From Gordonia alkanivorans NBRC 16433 (GTDB lineage: Bacteria; Actinomycetota; Actinomycetes; Mycobacteriales; Mycobacteriaceae): DNA of 64,000 nucleotides. Below the pieces are notes generated by a model. It did not search any database. It had not been told where the DNA came from and worked only from the letters and a program-made list of their open reading frames with translations. The stretch is taken from positions 124,001-188,000 of the forward strand of contig NZ_BACI01000056.1 in assembly GCF_000225505.1 (NCBI RefSeq), in the 5' to 3' direction. Shown piece after piece: positions 53,113 to 61,749 of the stretch (positions within the stretch are counted from its first letter, which is position 1; each line of letters opens with the position of its first letter). A program made the position numbers and the translations under genes.

Positions 53113-53694
53113 ATGACCGAGCAGGAGCCGAACGTCACGCCGTCCGACGGCGGTGCGAACAACGACGAACCTCCCCAGGAGTCGGCGGCGGCCGATCCCG
53201 GACCGGCTCAACCGGATGCGACGCCGGCCCCCGAGCAGGCGACCCCACCGAAACCTGCGCCGAAGAAGGCCCCGGCCAAGAAAGCACCCACCAAGAAGGC
53301 CGCGAAGAAAGCACCCACCAAGAAGGCCGCGAAGAAAGCACCCACCAAGAAGGCCGCGAAGAAAGCACCCGCGAAGAAGGCCGCCCAGAAGAAGGCGCCG
53401 GAGAAGAAGGCACCCCCAAAGTCGGTACCTCCCGTCACCGAGGTGCCCGTCGCCGAAACCCCGGCCGCCCCGGAGACCCCGATGCCGGCTCCCGCCCCCG
53501 CCCCCGCGCCGACACCGGCGCATCCGCCGGTTGACGTCGTCGCCGAATCCGATGCTGCGCGAGCCACTTTCGCCCAGCTGCGATCAGGTGCACCCACCGA
53601 GCCGCCGACGACCAACCTCCCCCCCGCTTACGCGGGGCTGGCGGCGGTCGTGGCGATGCTGGTGTTCGTGGTGCTGCGGCGCGTCCTGCGCTGA
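53113..53694 (+). CDS. hns: Lys/Pro/Ala-rich membrane-anchored Hns-like protein (Rv3852-like)
   Basis: A 193-residue protein: an acidic N-terminus (about 45 residues), a basic Lys/Ala/Pro tract (about 50-100, KKAPTKKAA repeats), a Pro/Ala/Val linker, and one C-terminal membrane helix (LAAVVAMLVFVVLRRVLR). The basic tract resembles histone H1 and the HupB tail. M. tuberculosis Rv3852 (Hns) shares this layout and place. It may bind DNA at the membrane; inference. The gene contains three perfect 27-base repeats. ATG 53113 follows AAGGGAG. Confidence 0.84.
   Translation: MTEQEPNVTPSDGGANNDEPPQESAAADPGPAQPDATPAPEQATPPKPAPKKAPAKKAPTKKAAKKAPTKKAAKKAPTKKAAKKAPAKKAAQKKAPEKKAPPKSVPPVTEVPVAETPAAPETPMPAPAPAPAPTPAHPPVDVVAESDAARATFAQLRSGAPTEPPTTNLPPAYAGLAAVVAMLVFVVLRRVLR
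53281..53388 (+). repeat. 27-bp tandem repeat encoding KAPTKKAAK units
   Basis: Three identical 27-base units (53281-53307, 53308-53334, 53335-53361) followed by a fourth diverged copy (53362-53388). They encode the basic tract of the Hns-like protein in frame. Copy number can change by slippage. Confidence 0.92.
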
Positions 53695-53698
53695 GGGG

Positions 53699-55099
53699 CT
53701 ACCGCGGCGGCGGTGAGACCTCGACGCCGCCCGACTCGTGCTCGGGTCCGGCGTTCGGGTGTTCGGCGGGGAGCCGTCCGCGGAAGCGTGCGGCTTCGCT
53801 CGGACCCGGTTCCTCGCCCCGCGAGTGCGGCGGCCGGTGGTACGGTCCCGGCTTCGGGCGCGCCTTGCCGCCGGGGAACGCCAGGCGCGCGATGGTGCGG
53901 TGGACCTGGCCCCACTGTTGTCCGAAAGGTCCTGTGTTGTAAGGCAATCCGTAGCGTTCGCAGATGTCCTTCACCTTGGGTGCGACCTCTGCGTACCGGG
54001 TGCTCGGCATGTCGGGGTACAGGTGGTGCTCCACCTGGTAGCCGAGGTTGCCGCTGATGATGTGGAACAGCGGGCTGCCCTCGATGTTCGCCGCACCGAC
54101 GAGCTGGCGGACATACCAGCCGCCGCGGGTCTCGTTCTCGGTTTCTTCCTTGCTGAATGTGTATGTCTGGTCCGGGAAATGGCCGCAGAAGATGATCGCG
54201 TGCGCCCAGACGTTCCGGATGATGTTGGCGGTGAAGTTCGCGGTCAGTGTTCGCAGGAAAGTGCTCTCCGCACCGGGCAGGACCTGATCGGCGAACTTCG
54301 CCGCGGCCTTCCCGCGCCGGCCGCCGCGGCGTCGGATCACGTTGCCGATCCGTGAGGTCGACGGCTGACGGATCGCCCCGCCGGTCGCGGCCTGGCTCAA
54401 CAGGAATGCGCCCGCACTGATCGCCGGCCAGCCGACGTAGTCCTTCACGACCTGGCGACGCATCTTGCCCGCGATGCCCTTGAGGTCCTTGGCCAGCTCC
54501 GACATCGGCTTCTCACCGCGCCGGATCGCCTCGAGGTCGAGATCGTGCAGCGCGACACCCCACTCGAAGAAGGCGGTGAGCAGGACGTTGTAGAACGGCT
54601 GGAGCAGATAGACCGGATGCCACTTCTGGTTCGGGTCGATCCGCATGATCTCGTAGCCGAGATCCTTGTCCTTGCCGCGGATGTTGGTGAACGTGTGGTG
54701 GATGTAGTTGTGGGAATGCTTCCACGCCTCGGCCGTGGAGGCGGTGTCCCAGTCCCACACCGACGAATGGATGTAGGGATCGTTCATCCAGTCCCACTGG
54801 CCGTGCATCACATTGTGGCCGATCTCCATGTTCTCCAGAATCTTGGCCATACCGAGGCACGCCGTCCCGGCGACCCATGCGCCCCGCGAACGCGAGTTGA
54901 GCAGCACGATGCGTCCCAGCGCAGCGAGCTGGCGCTGGGTGGCGATGACGGTCTTGATGTAGCGCCGGTCGCGGTCGCCGAGGTCGCTGTAGACCTCGTC
55001 GTGGATGGCGTCGAACTCCTCGGCGAGCTTGTCGATCGTCTCCTGATCGAGGTGCGCCAACGGGTTGGTCACGCGCTGTCCGGAATCGGTGGTTGTCAT
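53699..55099 (-). CDS. desA3: membrane acyl desaturase (DesA3-like)
   Basis: A 466-residue fatty-acid desaturase that inserts a cis double bond into an acyl chain, probably stearoyl-CoA at carbon 9. Seen: the three histidine boxes GHNVMH, HSHNYIHH and QVEHHLYP that hold the di-iron centre, and a hydrophilic Pro-rich tail of about 60 residues. Hydrophobic segments around them suit membrane anchoring. Directly upstream on the same strand is a ferredoxin-reductase-like gene, matching M. tuberculosis Rv3229c-Rv3230c, an electron-supply pair. ATG 55099. Confidence 0.94.
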   Translation of the reverse strand: MTTTDSGQRVTNPLAHLDQETIDKLAEEFDAIHDEVYSDLGDRDRRYIKTVIATQRQLAALGRIVLLNSRSRGAWVAGTACLGMAKILENMEIGHNVMHGQWDWMNDPYIHSSVWDWDTASTAEAWKHSHNYIHHTFTNIRGKDKDLGYEIMRIDPNQKWHPVYLLQPFYNVLLTAFFEWGVALHDLDLEAIRRGEKPMSELAKDLKGIAGKMRRQVVKDYVGWPAISAGAFLLSQAATGGAIRQPSTSRIGNVIRRRGGRRGKAAAKFADQVLPGAESTFLRTLTANFTANIIRNVWAHAIIFCGHFPDQTYTFSKEETENETRGGWYVRQLVGAANIEGSPLFHIISGNLGYQVEHHLYPDMPSTRYAEVAPKVKDICERYGLPYNTGPFGQQWGQVHRTIARLAFPGGKARPKPGPYHRPPHSRGEEPGPSEAARFRGRLPAEHPNAGPEHESGGVEVSPPPR

Positions 55100-55117
55100 A
55101 ATTGTTCCTCCCGGTCA

Positions 55118-55160
55118 ATCCTGACCTTCGGTCGACGGTGTAGATCCTGACCTTCGGTCG
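55118..55160 (-). promoter_or_regulatory. 17-bp direct repeat between reductase and desaturase genes
   Basis: ATCCTGACCTTCGGTCG occurs at 55118-55134 and again at 55144-55160, 26 bases start to start. Each copy contains the small inverted repeat GACC-TTC-GGTC. The copies fill the 83-base gap between the reductase stop and the desaturase start. They could be regulator sites or RNA hairpins controlling desaturase expression. Confidence 0.65.
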
Positions 55161-55182
55161 GTGGAGTAGGTGTGACGGCCGA

Positions 55183-56280
55183 TCAGAGCTCGACGTCGAC
55201 GTCTCCCTCGGCGGTGTTCACGCAGATGCGGATGCTCGATCCCTCCGGCGAACTGACCTCGCCGGTCCGCAGGTCCCGGATGCTCCCCTGCTTGAGAACC
55301 CCGGTGCAGGTGTGGCAGATACCGATCCGGCAGCCGAATTTCAGCTGCATACCGTTCTCCTCGCCTGCGACGAGGATCGGTTGGCCCGGCTCGCAGGTCA
55401 CCTCGGTGTCACTGCGCGTGAACCGGACGGTGCCCCCCTCACCCTCACCGGCATTCCCGCCGATGATCGGCTGGAAACGTTCGAGATGGATCCGGTCGCC
55501 GACACCCTCGGACTCGAAATGCTCGACGAGGCTGTCGAGAAGCTCACGCGGTCCGGAACACATGGCCTGCCGTTCACGCCAGTCCGGACAGAGTTCGTCG
55601 AGGTCGGCCGCCTTGATCCGGCCGTCCCGGCTCGTGATGCGCAGCGTCAGGTCGAATCCGTCGTGCCGCTCGTCCATCGACTCGAGATCGGATCTGAACA
55701 TCACCTGTTCGTCACTGTGCGCCGAGTGGATGGCGACCACATCGTCGACCCGATCGCGGTGGTCGAGGTCGCGGAGCATGCTCATGATCGGGGTGATCCC
55801 GCTGCCCGCACTGATGAACAGCATCTTCTCCGGCAACGGATCGGGGAGCGTGAAGACGCCCTCGATCTCACCGAGCCGCACGATCTCCCCCGGGCGCACG
55901 CGGTGGACGAGATAGGGCGAGACCGTCCCCTCCTCCACCAGCTTCGGCGTCACGCTGATCAGACCGTCACGCGGATGCGGATCGGAGGTCAGCGAGTAAG
56001 CGCGCCAATGGAACACGCCGTCGATGACCACGCCGAGACGGACATACTGCCCCGGTTGGTGACCAGGCCACTCGTAGCCCGGTTTGATCCACACCGTGGC
56101 CGCATCCGCGCCCTCGGGACGTACCTCGACGACCCGTCCGCGCAGCTCCTGCGTGGTCCAGAGCGGATTGATCAGCTCCAGGTAGTCGTCGGGGTGCAGA
56201 GGATTGAACAGGTGTCGGATCGCGCCGAGAAAACCTCGACGCAGCGGGGAGACCTTGGGTGCTGCGCCGCGCTCAGCCAC
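55183..56280 (-). CDS. FAD/NAD(P)H ferredoxin-type reductase with C-terminal 2Fe-2S domain
   Basis: A 365-residue electron-transfer protein. Seen: RAYSLTSDP (FAD-binding), SAGSGITPIMSM (nucleotide-binding GSGITP), and a C-terminal plant-type ferredoxin cluster FGCRIGICHTCTGVL with a later Cys in RICVNTAEG. It should pass electrons from NAD(P)H to the desaturase downstream, as Rv3230c does for DesA3. GTG 56280. The 246 bases upstream hold the operon promoter; no clear operator was picked out there. Confidence 0.93.
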   Translation of the reverse strand: MAERGAAPKVSPLRRGFLGAIRHLFNPLHPDDYLELINPLWTTQELRGRVVEVRPEGADAATVWIKPGYEWPGHQPGQYVRLGVVIDGVFHWRAYSLTSDPHPRDGLISVTPKLVEEGTVSPYLVHRVRPGEIVRLGEIEGVFTLPDPLPEKMLFISAGSGITPIMSMLRDLDHRDRVDDVVAIHSAHSDEQVMFRSDLESMDERHDGFDLTLRITSRDGRIKAADLDELCPDWRERQAMCSGPRELLDSLVEHFESEGVGDRIHLERFQPIIGGNAGEGEGGTVRFTRSDTEVTCEPGQPILVAGEENGMQLKFGCRIGICHTCTGVLKQGSIRDLRTGEVSSPEGSSIRICVNTAEGDVDVEL

Positions 56281-56526
56281 GGAACAGCCTTTGTCGCAAT
56301 TCGATTCGTGTCACGAGACCTCGCAATGGGTCGTCGGTTGCCTCTTGGTGCCCACGAGCTGCTTCATGGGTACCCTCCGAGCGATCTGAGTCTGACCCTA
56401 CGACCTCTGGCGCCGCAGGGTGAGTCACTCGATCAGATCGGCTCACAACGGCCGTATTACCACCGGAAAGCCGCTTCAAACCCAGGTCGGGGCATCAATC
56501 CGGCCACGTTCTCCGGCAAGTGGGAT

Positions 56527-57375
56527 CTATCGGGCAACGGACGAGTCGATGCACCTGCAGATCGCGACCGCCACGTCGTCGGGCCGGGATTCCGGGAGCC
56601 AATGGTCGGCACCCGGCAGGACGACGAAGTCGTAGGGAGCGTCGACCCACCCCGAGGTCAGTTGCGCACCGACCCTGCCGAGGGCGATGTCGCGGTCGCC
56701 CCACAGATATGACGTGGGCACCTTCACCTGCGCAGGCGTCGACCTCTTGTCGGGGATGGCCATCGCGCGGTACCAGCCGAGTGCTCCGGGCAGTGCCCCG
56801 TACTCGGCGATGTCGGGAACCACGCGGGAGGCGAACGGTTCCGGGAACCCCATCCGCACACCGAAATCCGGTCGCGTGGTCATCAACCGCCCGAGTAGCT
56901 TCTCCGGCAGCGCCGGGATCTGGAACGCCAACATGTACCAGGACCGGAGGATCTGACCGCGGGGCATCGCCTGCAGGAACGCACCGGGATGCGGGACCGA
57001 CAGCGCGGTCAGCGTTCGCACCCGATCGGGGTGGTGGGCCGCGAGTGTCCACGCCACCGCCGCACCCCAGTCGTGTCCGACGACGTGCGCATCCTCGACA
57101 CCCGCGTCGTCGAACAGCGCGAGCACGTCCGCCACCAACTCTCCCTGGACGTACTCTCGGCGCCGGGTGGGTCGCGCCCCGGGTGAGTAACCGCGCTGAT
57201 CCGGAGCGATCGTGCGGAAACCCCTGGCGTGCAGACGCGGGGCGACGAGATCCCACGAGCGCGCTCGTTGCGGGAAGCCGTGCAGCAGGACGATCGGTTC
57301 GCCGTCGAGCGGACCGGCGTCGAGCACGTCGAAGGTGTACGCGCCGCGCCGGAACGTGGTCAGCCTGTCGGTCAT
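56527..57375 (-). CDS. alpha/beta hydrolase, epoxide hydrolase-like
   Basis: A 282-residue hydrolase. Seen: HGFP (residues 32-35, oxyanion), the nucleophile elbow GHDWG (Asp102) typical of epoxide hydrolases rather than esterases, and the final catalytic histidine in GADHWLPES. A cap domain carries WY and Y residues (ILRSWYMLAFQIP, LGWYRAMAIP) that could polarise an epoxide. Substrate unknown. ATG 57375; probably transcribed with the upstream PQQ-type gene, 38 bases away. Confidence 0.9.
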   Translation of the reverse strand: MTDRLTTFRRGAYTFDVLDAGPLDGEPIVLLHGFPQRARSWDLVAPRLHARGFRTIAPDQRGYSPGARPTRRREYVQGELVADVLALFDDAGVEDAHVVGHDWGAAVAWTLAAHHPDRVRTLTALSVPHPGAFLQAMPRGQILRSWYMLAFQIPALPEKLLGRLMTTRPDFGVRMGFPEPFASRVVPDIAEYGALPGALGWYRAMAIPDKRSTPAQVKVPTSYLWGDRDIALGRVGAQLTSGWVDAPYDFVVLPGADHWLPESRPDDVAVAICRCIDSSVAR

Positions 57376-57413
57376 CGCCGCACTCTCACACCCAGCGCGT
57401 CACCGCACACGCC

Positions 57414-58652
57414 TCAGTCCTCCCAGCGCACCCGCAGGATGCGGTCGGAACCGTCACCGTCACTCGTCGTCAGCACCAGGGACCCGTCGGGTGCCACGGC
57501 GGCACTCCGCAGACGGCCGTGCTTCTGCTCGAGGGCCTCGGTCTTCGACACGACGCGGCGTCCGTCGTCGGACAGCTTCAGGAAGACGAGCCGCTTCCCT
57601 TTCAGCGCGGTGAGGACGAGTCCACCGCTGTACGGGCCCCAGCCCGTGGCGGGAAGGAAGGCGATACCCGGCGTCGCGATCGTCGAGTCACCCGACGACC
57701 ACACCGGCCCGATCGCGCCCGGGACGCGACCGGTGTCGGTCATGGGCACGGACTCGTCGTAGATCAGCGGGGTGCGGTCCGGCTTGTAGCCGTAGTTGCC
57801 GCCGGCGACGATCAGGTTCAGCTCGTCGTCCCGGGTCGTCCCCTGCTCGACCGCGTAGACGCGGCCACTGCCCGGGGCCACCGCGACACCTTGGACGTTG
57901 CGGTGGCCGAGGCTGTATACCGGGCTGCGCGGGTCCGGATTGCCCGGTGCCGGGGTGCCATCGCGCGTGATGTGCAGAACCTTGCCGCCCAGCGACTTCC
58001 GGGCTTGGGCGAACGACGGGGTGCCGGTGTCACCGGTGCCGACCCAGATGCTGTCGGGGGTGACGGCGAGTCCACAGCCGGCACGACTTCCCGAGGAGTT
58101 CACCGGGATGTTGCCGAGGATCGTCCGCTCGCGCGCCATCTTCGTCCAGTCCGCGCTGACCCGCCATGACACCACCTTGGTGGTCTGACCGGTCTGCGGC
58201 GCCGGGATGGGCGCACCAGCCAGCGGCTCCGGCACGGTGAAAGCGCCCGGCACGGCGTATTCGGCCTGACACGAGTACACCCGTCGGTTCTCGGAGAAGC
58301 GGGGGTCGATGGCGAGTCCCATCAGCCCGGCCTCGTGGAACGCGAAGATGTTCGACAGATCGGCCGTGACGTTGACGCGCGTCCCACCAGGGCGCACCGC
58401 TACGAACCTCCCCGCGCGCTCCCCGGTGAGCACCGTGCCGTCCGGTGCGACGACGACGCCCCACGGGATGGTCAGCCCACCCGCGACGGTCGTCACCTTG
58501 AGCGGCGCCTGGGCGTGAGCCGCCGGGGCCCCGACGACCATCCCGGCGATCGTCGCCGCTGAGACCATGACCGCCGCGAGCCCGCGCGCCGGCGATCGAC
58601 TGTGCTTCCTGCGTTCACGACGTGTCGGGGTCACAGAAGTCACGGTAGCCAC
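57414..58652 (-). CDS. secreted PQQ-dependent sugar dehydrogenase-like protein
   Basis: A 412-residue exported beta-propeller of the glucose/sorbosone dehydrogenase family. Seen: a signal peptide (about residues 24-48, ending AAHAQA), the propeller strands IPWGVVVAPDGTVLTGERAG, HEAGLMGLAIDP (family His), VYSLGHRNVQGVAV (a PQQ-site GHRN motif) and NYGYKPD. Reaction: oxidation of an aldose outside the membrane, if PQQ is bound. GTG 58652; several in-frame GTGs follow. Confidence 0.9.
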   Translation of the reverse strand: MATVTSVTPTRRERRKHSRSPARGLAAVMVSAATIAGMVVGAPAAHAQAPLKVTTVAGGLTIPWGVVVAPDGTVLTGERAGRFVAVRPGGTRVNVTADLSNIFAFHEAGLMGLAIDPRFSENRRVYSCQAEYAVPGAFTVPEPLAGAPIPAPQTGQTTKVVSWRVSADWTKMARERTILGNIPVNSSGSRAGCGLAVTPDSIWVGTGDTGTPSFAQARKSLGGKVLHITRDGTPAPGNPDPRSPVYSLGHRNVQGVAVAPGSGRVYAVEQGTTRDDELNLIVAGGNYGYKPDRTPLIYDESVPMTDTGRVPGAIGPVWSSGDSTIATPGIAFLPATGWGPYSGGLVLTALKGKRLVFLKLSDDGRRVVSKTEALEQKHGRLRSAAVAPDGSLVLTTSDGDGSDRILRVRWED

Positions 58653-58692
58653 GACGCGGTGCCGGGTTGGGGCGAAACGGTGAGATCGAGAT

Positions 58693-60246
58693 CTAACGGC
58701 CGGGCAGGTACTTCAGCGCGCGCACCGCGGTCGGCGTGATGGCCCGGTAGATGTTCTTGGGGACCAGCGGGGCGCGGTCGATGCCGATGAAGCGCTGCTC
58801 GGCGATCGTCTGTGCCTCGGTGTATTTGAGCAGGCCCTCTTCGCCGTGGCGTCGGCCCACACCGGAGATGCCCATGCCACCCATCGGCGCGGCGGTCGAC
58901 GCCCAGGCGGCGGCGTACCCCTCGTTGATGTTGACGGTGCCGGCCCGCAGCCGTTCGGCGACGGCCTGGGCCTCGGCGCTGCTCCCCGCGAAAACGCTTG
59001 CGTTGAGCCCGTACTCGGTGTCGTTGGCGAGCTTGATGGCCTCGTCCGTGGAGTCGACCGGGTAGATCGAGACGACCGGCCCGAAGGTCTCGTTGCCGTA
59101 GCAGACCATGTCGTCGGTGACATCCGTCAGAACCGTCGGCTCGAAGAAGAACGGGCCGAGATCGGGACGCCGCTTGCCGCCGGCGAGGACCTTGGCACCC
59201 TTCGCGACCGCGTCCTGGACGTGCGCCTCGGCGGTGTCGATCTGCGCGGCCGACGCCAGCGAACCCATGTCGGCGGTGAAATCGTAGGTGCCCGAGAGCT
59301 TCATCATCGAGACATAAGCCGCGAAACGCTCGGCGAACTCGTCGGCGATCCGCTTGTCGACGTAGATCCGCTCGATCGAGATACACAGCTGACCGGAGTT
59401 GGAGAACGCGGCGCGCGCGGCGCCTTGCACGGCGTTGGCGATGTCGGCGTTCGCGGTGACGACCATCGGGTTCTTGCCGCCGAGCTCGGCCGAGAAGCCG
59501 ATCAGCCGACGACCCGCCTGCTCGGCGAGGGTGGCGCCGGTGGCCGACGACCCGGTGAACATCACGTAGTCGGTCGAGGCCATGATCGCCTGGCCCACGA
59601 CGCCGCCCGGTCCCGGGACCACGGCGTACAGCTCCCGCGGAAGACCCGCCTCGTAGAGCAGTTCCGCCAGCGCCAGAGCGCAGTACGGGGTCTGGCTGTC
59701 GGGTTTGATGACCACACCGTTGCCGGCGACGAGCGCCGCGACCGCGTCGGACACGGCCAGCGTCAGCGGGTAATTCCACGGACTGATGACACCGATGACG
59801 CCCTTGGGCAGATGCCGCACCCGGACGCTGGTGGCGCCGGGCAGCATGCCCTTGACCTTGCGGTCGGCGAGCAGCTTGGGTCCGGTGGTCGCGTAGTGGC
59901 GCGCGGTGATCGCGACGTCGATCACTTCTTCCTGCGCGTAGATCCGGGCCTTGCCGGTCTCGGCCTGCGCTATGTCCATCAACGACTCGGAGTTGCGGAA
60001 GACGAGGTCGGAGAACTTGTCGATGACCTGGGCGCGTTCGGCCGGGGTCCGGGCCGCCCACCCCTGCTGGGCCTGCCGGGCGCGGGCGACCGCGGTCTCG
60101 AGGTCCTCTGCCGTCGCGACCGGGATGGTGGCCATCTCGGAGCCGCTGAACGCTTCCAGCACCGGGCGCGTGGGACGACTCGCGGCGTCGTCGATCGCGA
60201 CGAGGGCTCCGAGACGGGTGAAGTAATCGGCGGTGGGCTTCGGCAT
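58693..60246 (-). CDS. gabD2: succinate-semialdehyde dehydrogenase
   Basis: A 517-residue aldehyde dehydrogenase. Seen: SPWNYPLTLAV, the NAD(P)-binding FTGSSATGATLA, catalytic Glu in SAELGGKNPMVV and catalytic Cys in SGQLCISIERIYV, and the C-terminal GGMGISGVGRRHG. Overall it is closest to M. tuberculosis GabD2 (Rv1731), which converts succinic semialdehyde (or an analogue) to succinate. ATG 60246 lies 59 bases after the rraA stop. Substrate is by family. Confidence 0.93.
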   Translation of the reverse strand: MPKPTADYFTRLGALVAIDDAASRPTRPVLEAFSGSEMATIPVATAEDLETAVARARQAQQGWAARTPAERAQVIDKFSDLVFRNSESLMDIAQAETGKARIYAQEEVIDVAITARHYATTGPKLLADRKVKGMLPGATSVRVRHLPKGVIGVISPWNYPLTLAVSDAVAALVAGNGVVIKPDSQTPYCALALAELLYEAGLPRELYAVVPGPGGVVGQAIMASTDYVMFTGSSATGATLAEQAGRRLIGFSAELGGKNPMVVTANADIANAVQGAARAAFSNSGQLCISIERIYVDKRIADEFAERFAAYVSMMKLSGTYDFTADMGSLASAAQIDTAEAHVQDAVAKGAKVLAGGKRRPDLGPFFFEPTVLTDVTDDMVCYGNETFGPVVSIYPVDSTDEAIKLANDTEYGLNASVFAGSSAEAQAVAERLRAGTVNINEGYAAAWASTAAPMGGMGISGVGRRHGEEGLLKYTEAQTIAEQRFIGIDRAPLVPKNIYRAITPTAVRALKYLPGR

Positions 60247-60305
60247 TTCGGGTCTCCTCAGTGCAGGCTCGGGTCGTTACGATGGACGGTCGCGGACCGG
60301 CGCGA

Positions 60306-60794
60306 TCAGCTCTCGGGACCGACGAGCACGATGCCGTCGTCGTCGGAGTAGACGATGTCGCCCGGGTTGAAGGTCTCGCCACCGATCGACAGCGGCACAT
60401 CACGGTCGCCGGCGCCGGTCTTGGTGGACTTGCGGGGGTTGGTGCCCAGCGCCTTGACGCCGATCGCCATCCCGCCGATGGTCTTGGCGTCGCGGATGGC
60501 GCCGTTCACGATGATCCCCACCCAGCCGTTGGATCGGCCGAGTTCGGCGATGATGTCGCCGACCAGCGCGGTGTGCACCGACGCGTCGCCGTCGATGACC
60601 AGCACGCCGCCCGGGTTGGACTCGCTCAGGATGGACTTGAGCAGGGCATTGTCCTGGAAGCACTTGACGGTGGTGACGCGTCCGACGAACTCGCGGTTCC
60701 CGCCGTACTGCGTGAACTGGGTGTCGCAACTACGGACGTCGGCCCCGATCTCGTCGACGAGATCAGCCGTCGGGGTGAAGGTCAGCTCGCTCAT
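60306..60794 (-). CDS. rraA: RraA-like regulator of RNase E activity
   Basis: A 162-residue trimeric RraA-family protein. Seen: the ring-forming region LADLVDEI-like start ([15 protein letters not shown]), [13 protein letters not shown], and [15 protein letters not shown] with the Arg-Asp pair. True RraA lowers RNase E activity; the family also contains aldolases, so the biochemical role is not certain. ATG 60794. Syntenic with Rv3853. A 34-base gap separates it from the hydrolase upstream. Confidence 0.93.
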   Translation of the reverse strand: MSELTFTPTADLVDEIGADVRSCDTQFTQYGGNREFVGRVTTVKCFQDNALLKSILSESNPGGVLVIDGDASVHTALVGDIIAELGRSNGWVGIIVNGAIRDAKTIGGMAIGVKALGTNPRKSTKTGAGDRDVPLSIGGETFNPGDIVYSDDDGIVLVGPES

Positions 60795-60828
60795 GCCGAC
60801 CAGTTTAGGTGTTACCGCAAGTTCCGGG

Positions 60829-61746
60829 TTACTCCCGGGTAGGTTCGGGTAGCCGTTCTCCCCCGAGACCGTCGATGATCTCCGCGACCTCGTCCGGGCG
60901 CTCCGAGACCAGGAAGTGCTTGGCCCGCGGCAGGACGACGACCTCATCGGCGCCGAGGATGTCCGAATAGCGCCGCTGCTTCCACTCCCATAACACCCGC
61001 CAGCCGCGCAGCGTCGACGAGGCGACCACGACGACGACGGGCACGCGGGGCATCGGGGCGGTTCGACGCAGGCCGCGCAGAGTCTTGTTCATCGAACCGA
61101 AGGCGGCGTTCTCGACGAGCATGGCCAGCAGGAACGGCGGCTGCCCGAAGATCCGGGCTCCCCAACGTCGTTGTTGTTCACCGCGACCCTCGGGAGGCGC
61201 CGGCACGACCCGCTTCCACACCTGCAGGCTCGGCCAGCGCTGGATACCGACGCGACTCGTCACCGCACGCGCCGCCCCCATCAGCCGGTGTGCGTTCCCG
61301 ACCCGGAACGACAACGGCACCAGGCGCCACGGCACGAGCACATAGGAGCCGTCGAGCACGACCACGCCCGCAGTCCGGCCGGGATTCTGCCGGGCGAAGG
61401 CCTCCACATACAGCGATGCCAGCGAATGACCCACCACGACAACGGGTTCGGTCACACCGCGGGCATCGAGTACCGCGACCATCCGGTCGACCTCGCCGAG
61501 GAGGGTCGGAAGATGTTGCCGCCCGACCGGGCTCGACAACCCGTAACCCGGGCGGTCGTAGCGGATCACCCGCCACGACGCCGAGAGCCGGGCCACCAGC
61601 GGGTCGAGGTCGAACCAGTTGCTGCCCAGCGCCGCCATCAGAAGCAGCGGCGGCCCCGACCCCTCGTCGAGCACGTGCAGCCGATGATCCCCGACAGTGA
61701 CGAACGTGCCCGGCGCTGCGGGTTCGTCACCGTCGGTGGGAGCCAT
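60829..61746 (-). CDS. alpha/beta hydrolase
   Basis: A 305-residue alpha/beta hydrolase. Seen: [15 protein letters not shown] (oxyanion region), [12 protein letters not shown], the nucleophile elbow GHSLA (Ser) and a late catalytic His in [10 protein letters not shown]. It has no signal peptide. ATG 61746 follows the lysX stop by three bases, so it is co-translated with lysX. A possible role in processing lysyl lipids is inference; substrate unknown. Confidence 0.87.
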   Translation of the reverse strand: MAPTDGDEPAAPGTFVTVGDHRLHVLDEGSGPPLLLMAALGSNWFDLDPLVARLSASWRVIRYDRPGYGLSSPVGRQHLPTLLGEVDRMVAVLDARGVTEPVVVVGHSLASLYVEAFARQNPGRTAGVVVLDGSYVLVPWRLVPLSFRVGNAHRLMGAARAVTSRVGIQRWPSLQVWKRVVPAPPEGRGEQQRRWGARIFGQPPFLLAMLVENAAFGSMNKTLRGLRRTAPMPRVPVVVVVASSTLRGWRVLWEWKQRRYSDILGADEVVVLPRAKHFLVSERPDEVAEIIDGLGGERLPEPTRE

Positions 61747-61749
61747 GCG

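Noticed and set aside
53281-53388. CRISPR-like repeat
   Set aside because: The units are directly adjacent without spacers and encode protein in frame.
58640-60403. Open frame of about 587 codons on - strand
   Set aside because: Same strand but different frame from gabD2; Arg/Gly-rich and without family motifs.
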